Part shown: one piece after another, positions 51,694 to 62,199 of the stretch | How the letters are laid out: each line of letters opens with the position of its first letter | Position numbering within the stretch: position 1 is the first letter of the stretch | Assembly (NCBI GenBank): GCA_037382205.1 | Contig: JARRQD010000022.1 | Span: forward strand, 1-64,000 | DNA: 64,000 nt | Origin: Thiodiazotropha sp037382205 | GTDB taxonomy: Bacteria; Pseudomonadota; Gammaproteobacteria; Chromatiales; Chromatiaceae | Reading direction: 5' to 3' | Made by a program: the position numbers and the translations under genes | Notes under the pieces: generated by a model | What the model saw: the letters and a program-made list of their open reading frames with translations, nothing else | What the model was told of the DNA's origin: nothing | Database searches by the model: none

Positions 51694-52230
51694 CTGCTAT
51701 TCCGCACATCAGTGACGGCCGGATTCTGCTAGGCGTCGTTTTTAATAAGCCCCGGTTAAAGAATAAGTCAAAAACCAACTAAAACGCAATAACAAAGTTA
51801 ATTTGTCGAGTATTAATAAGGCATTGATTAATAATTAGAATAACTGAATATACTGCTAATGCTGCGGGGGGCTGCCAGAATGAGGCTAAGTCGTCAGGGC
51901 CGCTCAGCTCTGGGTAGGTTTATTGAGTTTTGTGTAACACACTGTAGTTCATGTCTTTTCCAGTTATAAACCCCACTTTTATCGTGAATCCTGTTGAATT
52001 CCCACCCAATCACAATGGTGATTCGAATGTTTATTATAATTGGTAAGTGGCGTCATGAATTTTGATTTCTTCCTACAATTGCTTGCGAAGTAATAAATGT
52101 AGATAGAGATGATCAGGCAATCGAGTGTGGCCTGTTGAGTACGTCTAGTAATGATGGAATCGAGGTTCCAGCCGCTATTTGCACGCAAATCTTGTGGGTT
52201 TGTCGACCAGAAGTAGAAGAGAGAGTGCTC
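51694..52230. other. 537-bp divergent region between the oxidase operon and the P-type ATPase
   Basis: AT-rich with no credible ORF. It must hold the promoters of the oxidase operon (leftwards) and the ATPase (rightwards). No clear operator was recognised by eye. Confidence 0.4.
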
Positions 52231-55036
52231 ATGTTTAGTGATATAGGGTGGAACAGCCTAGCATTATTGTGTGTTTTGCTTGTCATCATCACGCTTTACA
52301 GAGTTTTCAAACAGACCAACAACCAACAATCGGCTCAACAGGAAGATTTGTTGCTGCTCGAAGATCACTGGCATGCTGCTGAGCCTGAGGCGTTATTTGA
52401 TCGATTACAGTCAGTTGAATCTGGATTAACCAGTGAACAGGCGAATACATACTATGAACGATATGGGGCTAATCGACTTCCAGAGCCGGAGCCTGTACCT
52501 GCATGGAAACGTTTTCTCTACCAATTCCATAATTTACTGATCTATGTATTGATTGTCGCAGGCGTAGTTACCGCGCTGCTGCAGCATTGGCTCGATGCCA
52601 CGGTGATTTTCGCAGTCGTTGTGATCAATGCGCTGATTGGCTATCTTCAGGAAGGTAAGGCTGAAAATGCACTGAATGCGATTCGCCAAATGTTATCACC
52701 CCATGCCATTGTGCTACGTGATGATATGCAGCTGACCCTTGATGCTGAACAACTGGTTGTTGGGGATGTAGTGCTGCTGCAATCAGGTGATCGTGTGCCA
52801 GCCGATCTGAGACTGTTCAGGGTCAAAGGACTTCAACTTCAAGAGTCTGTACTTACTGGTGAGTCGATGGCTGTAGAAAAGACAGTACAGACACTTAAAC
52901 AGGACACGCCACTTGGTGACCGAACAAATATGGCCTATTCAGGAACCCTTGTCACCCATGGACAGGGTAGAGGCATTGTCGTTGCTACTGGCGTGAATAC
53001 AGAAATCGGTCGTATCGGTTCATTGGTCGCCGAAGTGAAGTCGACAACAACCCCCTTGTTAAGACAGATGAATCAGTTTGGTGGTTGGCTTACTTACGGT
53101 ATTCTGGCTTTAGCCCTGACCACATTCCTGTTTGGTATTCTGTTTCAGGGGTACCATGCGTCAGAGATGTTTCTTGCTTCAGTCAGTCTTGCTGTTGCCG
53201 CCATTCCTGAAGGATTACCGGCGATCATGACCATCACCCTTGCCATCGGTGTTCAGCGCATGGCGCAGCGTAATGCCATCATCAGAAAGTTGCCTGCTGT
53301 GGAGACTTTGGGGGCGGTGATGGTCATCTGCTCGGACAAGACTGGTACACTGACACGCAATGTAATGGCAGTGCGCACCATTGTGACCTGCCGGCACAGT
53401 TTCTCAGTCAGCGGTGATGGATATGACCCCCATGGTTCGCTTAATTTGAATGGCCAAACCGTACAGCTTGAGGATCAACCGCAGCTGGGTGAGGTGGTGA
53501 GGGCTGGCGTGTTGTGCAGCATTACTGGTTGTCGGTGTGAAGGCCGGTATCGATTCAACAGTCGCCAATAAACAGCACCCGCGTTCCGACCTGATACCCT
53601 TTGAATCGGAACATCGCTTTATGGCAACACTTCATCACAGCCACAGCGGTGGGGCTTTTATCATACTAAAGGGAGCTCCAGAAAAACTTCTGGAACTGTG
53701 TCGGCTACAGAGGAGCATGCAGGGTGATGAGCCATTAGATCGACAGCGCTGGTTGAATCAGATCGATGAGATGGCTAGAGAAGGGCAGCGTGTATTGGCA
53801 ATTGCCATCAAACCAACTCCGATCGATAAGATTGAATTGGATTTTCAGGATGTGCAGCAGGGTATGATCTTACTGGGCATGTTTGGCCTGATCGATCCGC
53901 CTCGGAGTGAATCCATCAAAGCAATAAATCAGTGTCATCAGGCAGGCATCAGAGTCAAAATGATTACTGGCGATCATAGTGCTACAGCGCTGGCGATTGC
54001 TCAGCAATTACATCTGAGCAACAGTTCTGATGCGCTGACCGGACAGGAACTCGAATTGATGGATGATCAACAGCTGAGTGATCGTGTTTTGAGCGTCGAT
54101 GTTTTTGCCCGGGTAAGTCCTGAGCATAAATTGCGGCTTGTCTCCCTATTACAAGGACAGCATCAGGTGGTTGCTATGACCGGTGATGGTATTAATGACG
54201 CACCAGCTTTGAAGCGCGCGGATGTGGGAATTGCCATGGGAAAGAATGGTACAGAAGCGGCAAAAGAGGCTTCTGAGATGGTACTTGCCGATGACAACTT
54301 TGCCTCGATTCTCTCGGCTGTTGAGGAGGGGAGAACCGTATACGACAATTTGCAGAAGGCGATCCTCTTCATTTTGCCGACAAATGGTGGAGAAGCCTTG
54401 ATCATACTGGCTGCAATCGTACTGGGTTTCAATCAACTGCCGTTGACGCCTGTGCAGATACTATGGGTGAATATGATTACTGCTGTGACCCTGGCGTTGG
54501 CACTGGCTATGGAGCCATCCGAACCTGGGGGCATGCAACGTAAGCCGAGAAAGGCTGAAGAGCCACTGCTAACCTCGTTTTTGCTTTGGCGTATCCTCTT
54601 TGTGGCAACAATTCTAACCTGTGGAACATTTGGTCTTTTTTTCATGGCAAGAGAGCAAGGTATGTCCATAGAGACGTCAAGAACCATTGCGGTCAACACT
54701 CTGGTTATGTTCGAGATCTTCTATCTCTTTAATTCACGCTACTTGACAGCCTCCATATTGAACTGGGGCGGTCTGATTGGTAATCGATATCTACTTTTTG
54801 CTATTGGATTGCTGGTGGTGTTTCAGTTGGGTTTTACCTACCTGCCTCAACTTCAATATCTCTTCGGTACAGCACCTATCAGTGCTGTTATGTGGCTGCT
54901 GATTGTTTTGGTCGCATCAAGTGTGTTGTTTCTGGTGGAGTTGGAGAAACTGATCTACCGCAAAGCCCATGGCAGCAAACCGTCTCATCACCGCCGTGGT
55001 TCAGATAAGAATCAGAATCCTGACAAGGCGCCGTAG
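52231..55036 (+). pseudogene. Cation-transporting P-type ATPase (P2 type), broken by internal deletion
   Basis: Two consecutive frames make one Ca/Mg/Na-type P2 ATPase. Part 1 (52231-53571): GLTSEQA N-terminal domain, LTGES actuator motif, PEGLPAIMT helix, phosphorylated Asp in CSDKTGTLT. Part 2 (53537-55036): KGAPEKLL nucleotide domain, MITGDH, MTGDGINDAPALKRADVGIAMG, six C-terminal helices. At about 53517 the first frame breaks off after AGVLCS; the second frame read back gives ALLVVGVKAGID, so the usual piece ending GDPTEG is missing along with the frame. The ATG at 52231 has GAGAG upstream. Non-functional unless sequence error. Confidence 0.85.
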
Positions 55037-55325
55037 CGAACAGCTTGTGGTAGGAATGCGACAACCAAGTGTAGAGCGTGCTAGCAACTATTTAACAGCT
55101 CACGAATCGGCGTAAATACTCGCCAACACAAGGTCAGATATCAGTTGATCGCTCCATTCTGCTATTCATTGGTTGTTTTTATAGAAAAAGTAGTGGTTAA
55201 TTTATTTATTAGACACTAGGTAGCGTTAGCCAGAATAGAGAAAAGTAGACCGGCAAGAGTTTTGTTAGGGCTTTGGCGCTCAGGTTGAGCGAGAATTATG
55301 AGAAAGGTTTTGGAGTTGGGGAGGG

Positions 55326-55358
55326 ATTCACTGTCCTGGGCAGACCAAGACAGTGAAT
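55326..55358 (-). terminator. Hairpin after the histone-like gene
   Basis: ATTCACTGTC (55326-55335) and GACAGTGAAT (55349-55358) form a perfect 10-bp stem about 25 bases past the stop of the minus-strand gene at 55382. No strong T-run follows, so termination is less sure. The rest of 55037-55325 shows nothing. Confidence 0.5.
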
Positions 55359-55381
55359 TCAATTCTTCATGAATCGCCAGC

Positions 55382-55876
55382 TTACTCGGCAGTGGCAGCC
55401 ACTTTTTTCTTGGTTCTACGACGCCTGCGGCGTTGCGAATCTACAGCCTTTTCGAGAGATTTTGCGCTCTTCTCAAAGTCTTTGACCATCTTCGCCTGTG
55501 CAGATTGCATGGCTTTGTAAAGCCCTTTTGCCAGACGAACCGCTTTACTCTGCTCACTGACCAGTGCGCTCCGCTCGGCCTTAACCTGCTTCAGTTTGTC
55601 TTGAGCCGCACTCAGGCGCTCTTTCGCCTTAGCTTTACTGGCAGCGGTTTTTGCACTGCTTACTGCGCTCCGAGCTTTTTCGACGCGATCGCTGTTGGCC
55701 GCAAGCAACTTGTCTTGACGCTCGAGTGCTGTCTCAGCTTTAGATAATCTGGCCAATGCTCGTTTATTGGCAGCAGATAGATTGATGTCGGCTTGTAAAG
55801 CTTCAGTAATTGTTTCCATCGAAACAACTTTTCTTTTTGCTCTACGACGTTTCTTTACGGTTTTCTTAAGTGCCAT
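55382..55876 (-). CDS. Lys/Ala-rich coiled-coil, histone-H1-like protein
   Basis: A 164-aa protein with very basic ends (LKKTVKKRRRAKRKVV at the start, RRRRRRTKKK near the end) around a long Ala/Lys/Glu helix with heptad character (residues about 40-140), no Cys and few aromatics. It looks like a DNA- or RNA-binding architectural protein, but no family is proven. Strong AGGAG SD. It stands alone beside a 1-kb AT-rich gap. Confidence 0.65.
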   Translation of the reverse strand: MALKKTVKKRRRAKRKVVSMETITEALQADINLSAANKRALARLSKAETALERQDKLLAANSDRVEKARSAVSSAKTAASKAKAKERLSAAQDKLKQVKAERSALVSEQSKAVRLAKGLYKAMQSAQAKMVKDFEKSAKSLEKAVDSQRRRRRRTKKKVAATAE

Positions 55877-56436
55877 TGGTACTCCTATATGATTGAATAG
55901 ACTTGCATAATATAGTTCGAGATGAGCTTAAGGACAACACCTAGAGACAATTTATTATAAAAAATTCGAGTTTTTTTGATGAATACAACGAATTTTTGCC
56001 AATAAATCGCGTTAAATTGTAAATATGCTTTCGTCCGATCGTATTTTTTCTTAAGTAATTAACAAATTGAAAATCACAAATAATTAACCTCAAAAACTTA
56101 TTTTTTACCGTTATAAATAAAATCCAATGACCATGTGGTCAAAGTTTGAGCAAAATTTCAGATCAAGCAAAGCGGAACTTAAGAAAACTTACGCAAAAAA
56201 ATAGACGATTCTCAGCGTCCCACATAAAAAAACTTATCTGTTCACTTAAATTCAGATAGATGGTGAGACTGACTTCTATCGTGATCTCAAATTTAACGCA
56301 TCTTCACCCAGGTATTAAGCAGGTTTGTATTGAGAAATATGTAGAGGGACTTGTTTCAAAATTCTAAGTCATCTTGTGTTAACTCTGAAATGGATACTGT
56401 CAGAATGAGTTTTGTGGGATCACGGCTGCCTCACTG

Positions 56437-56535
56437 AGCACCTTCTCCCTGAGAGAAAAGGATTCCCTAGGTCTTGGTAGATACAAAAGAGCCCAGCAAT
56501 TTATGAACGAGGCTTGCCGAGTTAAATAAGTGGGC
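56437..56535. repeat. Degenerate dispersed repeat, copy 2
   Basis: Resembles 3175-3285 around TTGGTAGATACAAAAGAGCC and the TTAAATA that follows. Within this copy AGCCCAGCAA and GCTTGCCGAG lie near each other and could fold weakly. Aligned by eye. Confidence 0.4.
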
Positions 56536-56791
56536 GCGATTATGTGGGATACAAATTCAGTGGATTATTCTCAACCGGGTAGTGAACAAAACCACACACT
56601 GACTCATGCACAGTGATGGATCACACTTTGTTGTGCACGCTGAGCAAAAATAGTGCACAGAAGATGGATCTACAACATTACCTCGTCATGCAACACATTG
56701 AAAATAAAAGAAATAAAGAGTTGGCCTGCTTGCTGCTTATAGTTTAGTGTTTCGAGCTTAACACGCTTTGAACATTGTGATCCTCCACATT

Positions 56792-56817
56792 ATCCCGGCG
56801 TCTGCCGGGATTTTTTT
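56792..56817 (+). terminator. Strong Rho-independent terminator without an assigned gene
   Basis: ATCCCGGC-GTCT-GCCGGGAT followed directly by TTTTTT: a perfect 8-bp GC-rich stem with a tetraloop and U-run on the plus strand. Upstream on that strand there is no ORF for over 800 bases. Confidence 0.85.
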
Positions 56818-56944
56818 GCCTAATCATAAAACAGCTATACTGGCGTTATCACCATTGATATCCATTCCTGGTTTTTATCGCTTGTCGCATTTTTAGGCAT
56901 TTTTTTCTAGGCTGACCTTTATTAAGCATGGAAAACAGAGAAAA

Positions 56945-58786
56945 ATGATGGAGAACGGATTGCTCAATGCTCATATGATTGCTGTGCTGTTGCTGACAGG
57001 ATTGGCATTAGTACTTTTCAGCCGGGAGAAAATCCCCTTGGAGAGTTCAGCATTGGTGATATTGACACTGCTTACGCTCGGATTTGAGTTGTTTCCTTAC
57101 CAAGGGGCAGCAGGCAGCATTCACTCAGTGGATTTTTTCAAAGGATTTGGCCATGAGGCTTTGATCGCTGTCTGTGCTTTGATGGTGGCGGGACATGGTC
57201 TCGTTCGATCTGGTGCTTTAGAACCAATTGGGCGTACCCTGGCAAATTTGTGGCGGGTCAGTCCATCGATTTCATTCCTCCTGACTCTATTGATGGCCGG
57301 GGTGATGAGTGCATTCATAAACAATACCCCCATTGTGGTTCTCTTGTTGCCGATTCTGGTCAGTGTAGCCCTGCAGACCAAAACTGATGCCTCAGCCTTA
57401 TTGATGCCGATGGGATTTGCCACATTGATTGGCGGAATGAGCACAACAATCGGTACCTCAACCAATCTTCTGGTCATTGGTGTTGCAGCGGATATGGGTT
57501 TGCAGCGGATCGATATGTTCGACTTTATCCTACCCGCGCTGATAGCCAACTCGATCGCTTTGATCTACTTATGGCTGATTGCGCCGCGTATTCTGCCAAG
57601 CAGAGAACTGGTGTTGGCAGATGTTTCACCCCGAGTTTTCACGGCTCATCTGGTTATAAAAGAGGATAGTACAGTTGCCGGTATGAGCCTTTCGGAGGCC
57701 ATCGCGCTAACCCTTGATCGTCTTCAGGTAGAGGGTATTCGACGTAGTGAGACAACCTATATCATGCCATTGCCAGATGCTCAGCTTAATCCTGGCGATC
57801 GCCTATTGGTACACGATACGCCGGCCAATCTGAAAGCTTTTGAACAGCAGTTGGGGGTAACGCTCTATTCGGGTGGGGATGAGGTGGACAAGGATCACCC
57901 ACTGCGTGCAGATGATCAGCAGTTGGCAGAAGCGATCATATTCAGAGGCTCGCCGCTACAAAACCGGACACTGAATGAGATGCGATTCGCAGACAGTTAT
58001 CAGTTGGTGGTACTGGCTGTACACCGCGCCAATGAACGGATCAGATCGATGCCTCAGGGTTTGGAAAATTTAAGCCTGCGGGTTGGCGATGTTCTGTTGA
58101 TACAAGGCAAACGTGATCAGATACACGAACTGAAACAGCAATCCATCATGATGGTGCTGGATGCCACGACCGATCTACCCCATACCCGCCGAGCCCCTGA
58201 TTCGTTGGCGATCATGTTGGGGATTATTCTGTTAGCCGCGTCGGGTATCTTACCCATTGCTGTGAGTGCGGTGACTGGTGTGTTGCTGATGCTACTGAAT
58301 GGTTGTCTCAGCTGGCGTGATATCGGCCGAGCACTAAATGCCCAGGTGATTTTGGTCATCGTTGCCAGTCTGGCATTGGGCAATGCACTGCTGATGACCG
58401 GAGGTAGCGTGTTTCTTGCAAACAGTTTTGTCAATTTTACTGCCGGTGCGTCGCCAACCGTGATACTCAGCAGTTTGATGTTGCTGATGGCTTTGCTGAC
58501 AAATGTAGTGTCAAACAATGCTGCTGCAGTCATCGGTACACCTGTTGCGATTGGTATAGCACAAAATCTGAATCTACCAACCGAGCCATTTGTACTTGCT
58601 GTACTGTTTGGTGCCAACATGAGCTATGCCACCCCTATGGCCTATCAGACCAATCTCTTAGTCATGAGCGCCGGCAACTATACATTTGGTGATTTTGTGC
58701 GGGTTGGATTACCCCTGATTCTGATCATGTGGCTTGCTTTCAGCTGGTTGTTGCCACTTTTCTACCATACCGGTTCATCTTTTTGA
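56945..58786 (+). CDS. SLC13-family permease with two TrkA-C domains
   Basis: A 613-aa ion-transporter-superfamily protein. N-terminal helices carry INNTPIVVLLLPI and GGMSTTIGTSTNLLV (substrate-clamp SNT-like loops); the cytoplasmic middle (about residues 220-410) holds two RCK_C/TrkA-C domains (VIKEDSTVAGMSLSEA...LNPGDRLLV and ...LRVGDVLLIQGKRD); C-terminal helices hold TNVVSNNAAAVIGTPVAI and SYATPMAYQTNLLV. Probably a sodium-coupled carrier for an anion such as sulfate or a dicarboxylate; the substrate cannot be told. Monocistronic. Confidence 0.88.
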   Translation: MMENGLLNAHMIAVLLLTGLALVLFSREKIPLESSALVILTLLTLGFELFPYQGAAGSIHSVDFFKGFGHEALIAVCALMVAGHGLVRSGALEPIGRTLANLWRVSPSISFLLTLLMAGVMSAFINNTPIVVLLLPILVSVALQTKTDASALLMPMGFATLIGGMSTTIGTSTNLLVIGVAADMGLQRIDMFDFILPALIANSIALIYLWLIAPRILPSRELVLADVSPRVFTAHLVIKEDSTVAGMSLSEAIALTLDRLQVEGIRRSETTYIMPLPDAQLNPGDRLLVHDTPANLKAFEQQLGVTLYSGGDEVDKDHPLRADDQQLAEAIIFRGSPLQNRTLNEMRFADSYQLVVLAVHRANERIRSMPQGLENLSLRVGDVLLIQGKRDQIHELKQQSIMMVLDATTDLPHTRRAPDSLAIMLGIILLAASGILPIAVSAVTGVLLMLLNGCLSWRDIGRALNAQVILVIVASLALGNALLMTGGSVFLANSFVNFTAGASPTVILSSLMLLMALLTNVVSNNAAAVIGTPVAIGIAQNLNLPTEPFVLAVLFGANMSYATPMAYQTNLLVMSAGNYTFGDFVRVGLPLILIMWLAFSWLLPLFYHTGSSF

Positions 58787-58918
58787 TGAGCTGAAATTTC
58801 AGAATTATGGCACTGCACAAATTCCCAGGAAATGAACTCTGTGACATTTGTTACATACCGCCATCCGTCTGCGTGAGAGATTTTTTCAGTGGCTCATTCA
58901 ATTGTCTGGGGAATCCTC

Positions 58919-59443
58919 ATGCAAAATTCAATAAAAGTATTTTTTATCATGGCTTTGTGTTTAATGACACAAAGCGGCTATGCTGAGAGCGAAAGCCTCT
59001 ATACCAGCCGAAGCCTGAGTCTTGAGTTGGCTGCCAAAGCGGTGAATGGGGCGATTAAGGCGTGTCGCAATAAGGGGTACTCCGTTGCTGTGGCGGTCGT
59101 TGATCGAGGCGGGAATGTTACGGCATTGCTGCGAGACCGATTTGCCGGCCCACACACCATCGAAACAGCCATTCGAAAAGCCTGGACGGCAAACAGTTTT
59201 CGTCAACCCACATCGGTTCTGGCCGGTTTGCTGAAGGAGGGGCGTATTCCGGATCAAGTGCAGCATAATCCTGGCGCTCTATTGGTCGGTGGTGGATTGG
59301 TGATTACGGCGCAAGGTGAAACACTTGGGGGAATTGGTGTATCCGGTGCACCACCAGGATCATCTGAGCGTGATAGTATCGATGGCGCCTGTGCAGAAGC
59401 GGGTTTGGAAGCGATCTGGGAGGATCTGGAGTTGGCTGATTGA
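58919..59443 (+). CDS. Secreted GlcG/HbpS family protein
   Basis: A 174-aa protein. Start at 58919 with GGGGA about 7 bases upstream, then signal peptide (SGYA|ESE). Mature GlcG/HbpS fold: LSLELAAKAVNGAIKACRNKGYSVAVAVVD, LRDRFAGPHTIETAIRKAWTA, GALLVGGGLVI, GGIGVSGAPPG. HbpS binds haem and acts as a redox sensor in Streptomyces; other members have unknown roles. Lies 133 bases after the SLC13 gene, same strand. Confidence 0.85.
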   Translation: MQNSIKVFFIMALCLMTQSGYAESESLYTSRSLSLELAAKAVNGAIKACRNKGYSVAVAVVDRGGNVTALLRDRFAGPHTIETAIRKAWTANSFRQPTSVLAGLLKEGRIPDQVQHNPGALLVGGGLVITAQGETLGGIGVSGAPPGSSERDSIDGACAEAGLEAIWEDLELAD

Positions 59444-59621
59444 AGTGGCTGGTGTGGGTTCAGTAACCAGAATGAAACCTGAAATGCCATCGTGAAATTG
59501 TCCGGCAGTTTGGCAGGTTTCCTCACCGCAATGCTATTTTAGGTCGGCAGAGCACTCAAGCCTATCTCGATTCGGATCAGGCCTTTCACGGTTAGGGTAT
59601 TTTGCAATAATGGGCGATGGG

Positions 59622-61694
59622 TTATCGGCCCATGGTTCGCATGATCTCTTTGGGTACGGCAGTATAGTGATCGAATTCCATAGTAAAAGTACCGCGCCCA
59701 TGGGTGGCGGATCTCAACTCTGTTGCATAGCCGAACATCTCTGAGAGGGGTACCATATTATGGATGGATTTGATATGCCCGGGTCGGTCTGATATCCCTT
59801 CAATCTCAGACCGTCGGTTCGCCAGTTGCGCCAACACATCACCAAGCTGTTCTTCAGGGGTAATGACATTGCAGGAGACAACTGGCTCCAACAGGGTTGG
59901 GATGCCCAGTTCGAGACCGTTGCGAAATGCCTTACCGGCTGCTACTTTGAAGGATATTGGCGTTGAGTCCATCTCATGGTATGAGCCATCAATCAAATTC
60001 ACATTGATACCAGACACCGGATAACCACCGATTACCCCGCTGCGGGAGGATTCGATAATACCGGCTTCAATCGCTGCAATAAATTGGTTTGGAATCTTAC
60101 CGTGGCTAAGACTATTCTCGAAAATCACCCCATCGATAGTGTCATCCGGGGTGAGGCACAGAATGACATGTCCATATTGGCCGTGGCCACCGGTCTGCCG
60201 CACGAAGCGGCCTTCTGCACGGGCAACTATTCCTGTAATGGTCTCCTTATAGGCGACTTTTGGCTTACCTGTACGCACGGTCACCCCATGCTCACGCTTC
60301 AAGCGCTCCAGAATCACTTCTAAGTGAAGTTCCCCCATACCGCCAAGCAGGGTTTGTCCGGTCTCGTTTTCGGCTTCAAATTTAAAAGTTGGATCATCTT
60401 CTGCCAGCTGTTGCAGCGCATCAGCCAATTTGTCGTTATCTTGAGCCGTCATCGGTGAGATGGTGATTTTGATCACCGGTTCCGGAAAAGAGATCGATTC
60501 CAGGAGCAGAGGTTGTTTGATTGCACAGAGTGTATCTCCAGTTACACTCTCCTTGAGCCCCAAGAGTGCGGCAATATCCCCTGTCCCAATTTGCTTGATG
60601 TCTTCACGATGTTCGGCGTACATCCTTTCGAGGCGGCCGATACGCAAGGATCGATTTTGCCTTGGGTTAAGGATGCTTGCACCGCTCTGCAGGATACCAG
60701 AGTAGACCCTGACATAACACAATCTTCCTGCATAGGCATCCGTTACGGTTTTAAAGATCAGTGCGCTCAAAGGCGCTTCTGCATCAGGTTGGCGCTCAAC
60801 GATATCATTGGTCACCGGATCTCTGCCCTTGACGGAACCGATATCAACGGGAGAGGGGAGGTAGTCGGTTATTGCATCCAGCAGGGGTTCCACTGCTTTG
60901 TTTTTATAGGCACTGCCACAGAGTACCGGTGTGATGCTATTGGCAATGGTCGCTCGTCGTACAGCAGCTTTCAGTTGGGCTTCGCTGAGATCACTTTTAT
61001 CCAGCCAAAGTGAGAGCAGTTGATCATCCACTTCGGCGACCGCCTCGATCATGGCATTGCGAGCGGTTTGTGCTTCACGAGTCAGCTGTTGAGGAATCTC
61101 ATGATGCTCTGGTGGATTCTCATGATGTCCTTGCCAGACAATGGATTGCATTTTGATTAGGTCTATAACGCCTTGAAACGCATGTTCAGAACCAATCGGC
61201 AGTTGCAGACGAACTGGGTTTGCAGAAAGCTGTTTTTGGATGCTTTCAATCGATTTTTCAAATTCCGCACCAAGCCTATCCATTTTATTGATGAAACAGA
61301 TACGCGGTACGCGGTATTTATCCGCCTGGCGCCAGACTGTTTCACTCTGTGGTTCCACCCCTTGAGAAGCGTCAAAAACCACCACGGCGCCATCCAGAAC
61401 TCTCAACGCCCGTTGCACTTCTGCCGTAAAGTCAATGTGTCCTGGAGTATCAATCAGATTGATCTGACAATCTTGCCACAGGGCCGTTACCGAAGCATCC
61501 ACGATTGTGATGCCTCTCTCTCGCTCTTGATCCATCCAATCGGTAATGGTGGTGCCATCATCGACAGAGCCTATCTGGCGGGTTCGCCCACAACAGTAAA
61601 GCATGCGTTCAGTGGTAGTGGTTTTGCCGGCATCGATATGGGCGATAAGACCAATGTTGCGTATTTGTTCGATTGAAAAGTCAACTGAGCTCAT
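59622..61694 (-). CDS. fusA: Elongation factor G (stand-alone, divergent)
   Basis: A 690-aa translocation GTPase: G1 AHIDAGKTTTTERML, switch I ERERGITI, G3 DTPGHIDF, G4 NKMD, then domains II-V to KEIMRTMG. It is not in a str operon, so it may be a second EF-G. Domain IV shows TGGHGQYGHV (usually GGRGQYGHV) and YHEMDSTPISFK (usually HDVDSSEMAFK), consistent with a divergent paralogue. No strong SD. Convergent with the GlcG-like gene. Confidence 0.9.
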   Translation of the reverse strand: MSSVDFSIEQIRNIGLIAHIDAGKTTTTERMLYCCGRTRQIGSVDDGTTITDWMDQERERGITIVDASVTALWQDCQINLIDTPGHIDFTAEVQRALRVLDGAVVVFDASQGVEPQSETVWRQADKYRVPRICFINKMDRLGAEFEKSIESIQKQLSANPVRLQLPIGSEHAFQGVIDLIKMQSIVWQGHHENPPEHHEIPQQLTREAQTARNAMIEAVAEVDDQLLSLWLDKSDLSEAQLKAAVRRATIANSITPVLCGSAYKNKAVEPLLDAITDYLPSPVDIGSVKGRDPVTNDIVERQPDAEAPLSALIFKTVTDAYAGRLCYVRVYSGILQSGASILNPRQNRSLRIGRLERMYAEHREDIKQIGTGDIAALLGLKESVTGDTLCAIKQPLLLESISFPEPVIKITISPMTAQDNDKLADALQQLAEDDPTFKFEAENETGQTLLGGMGELHLEVILERLKREHGVTVRTGKPKVAYKETITGIVARAEGRFVRQTGGHGQYGHVILCLTPDDTIDGVIFENSLSHGKIPNQFIAAIEAGIIESSRSGVIGGYPVSGINVNLIDGSYHEMDSTPISFKVAAGKAFRNGLELGIPTLLEPVVSCNVITPEEQLGDVLAQLANRRSEIEGISDRPGHIKSIHNMVPLSEMFGYATELRSATHGRGTFTMEFDHYTAVPKEIMRTMGR

Positions 61695-62199
61695 AAGTTA
61701 ATAATCCCAGGCAGTCAAACAGCAGGGCGGTGTGGTAAAGATACACTAATCGTTATTTTATTCCAGACAGCAAAGCTATTCGCCAGATTCAGAAAATATT
61801 GCAACAATGTTTAGATTTTTCTAATATCCCTGCTTGTTTATCTTGAATAAGTCTATGATTTAGTGATAGATCAGTTATTTTTTAAATAAACAGTATCTGG
61901 ATGTGTGTTGCATCCCACTCAACTGGGATTCTATGAGTGACTGTGATAGCAAATTGCGCTAATCTCAATAGATATTGCGTCGCTGAGTTGATTCATTGAA
62001 CTCAGTATATTTATTGAGGGTTGCGCTGGCCATCAGGTCTCCTAGGCGATCATTTATTTGGGCTGTAGGCTAAACTCAGGCATGCTCAACGGAAGATGAT
62101 CAATTTTATGAGCGGATTAATCGCTATAGCCCGATGTGGTTATCTATGAGCTGATTCTGACTGACTTTGAACAGGGCTGTTGTTAATAGGGTGAATGGG
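61695..62199. other. 505-bp divergent region between EF-G and the two-receiver protein
   Basis: AT-rich upstream region of both genes. No ORF or clear hairpin with function was recognised. Confidence 0.4.

Larger units (their letters stand above)
55877..56944. other. 1068-bp AT-rich gene-free region
   Basis: 55900-56360 is strongly AT-rich with poly-A/T tracts; no ORF with coding character is seen. It also contains the degenerate repeat at 56437-56535 and a textbook terminator at 56792-56817 that no annotated gene explains. A non-coding RNA in 56560-56817 is possible. Confidence 0.5.

Noticed and set aside
56705..56730. Possible sigma-54 promoter (TTGGCCTGCTTGCT)
   Set aside because: The spacing between GG and GC is about 9 bases, not the required distance, so it does not fit the -24/-12 consensus.
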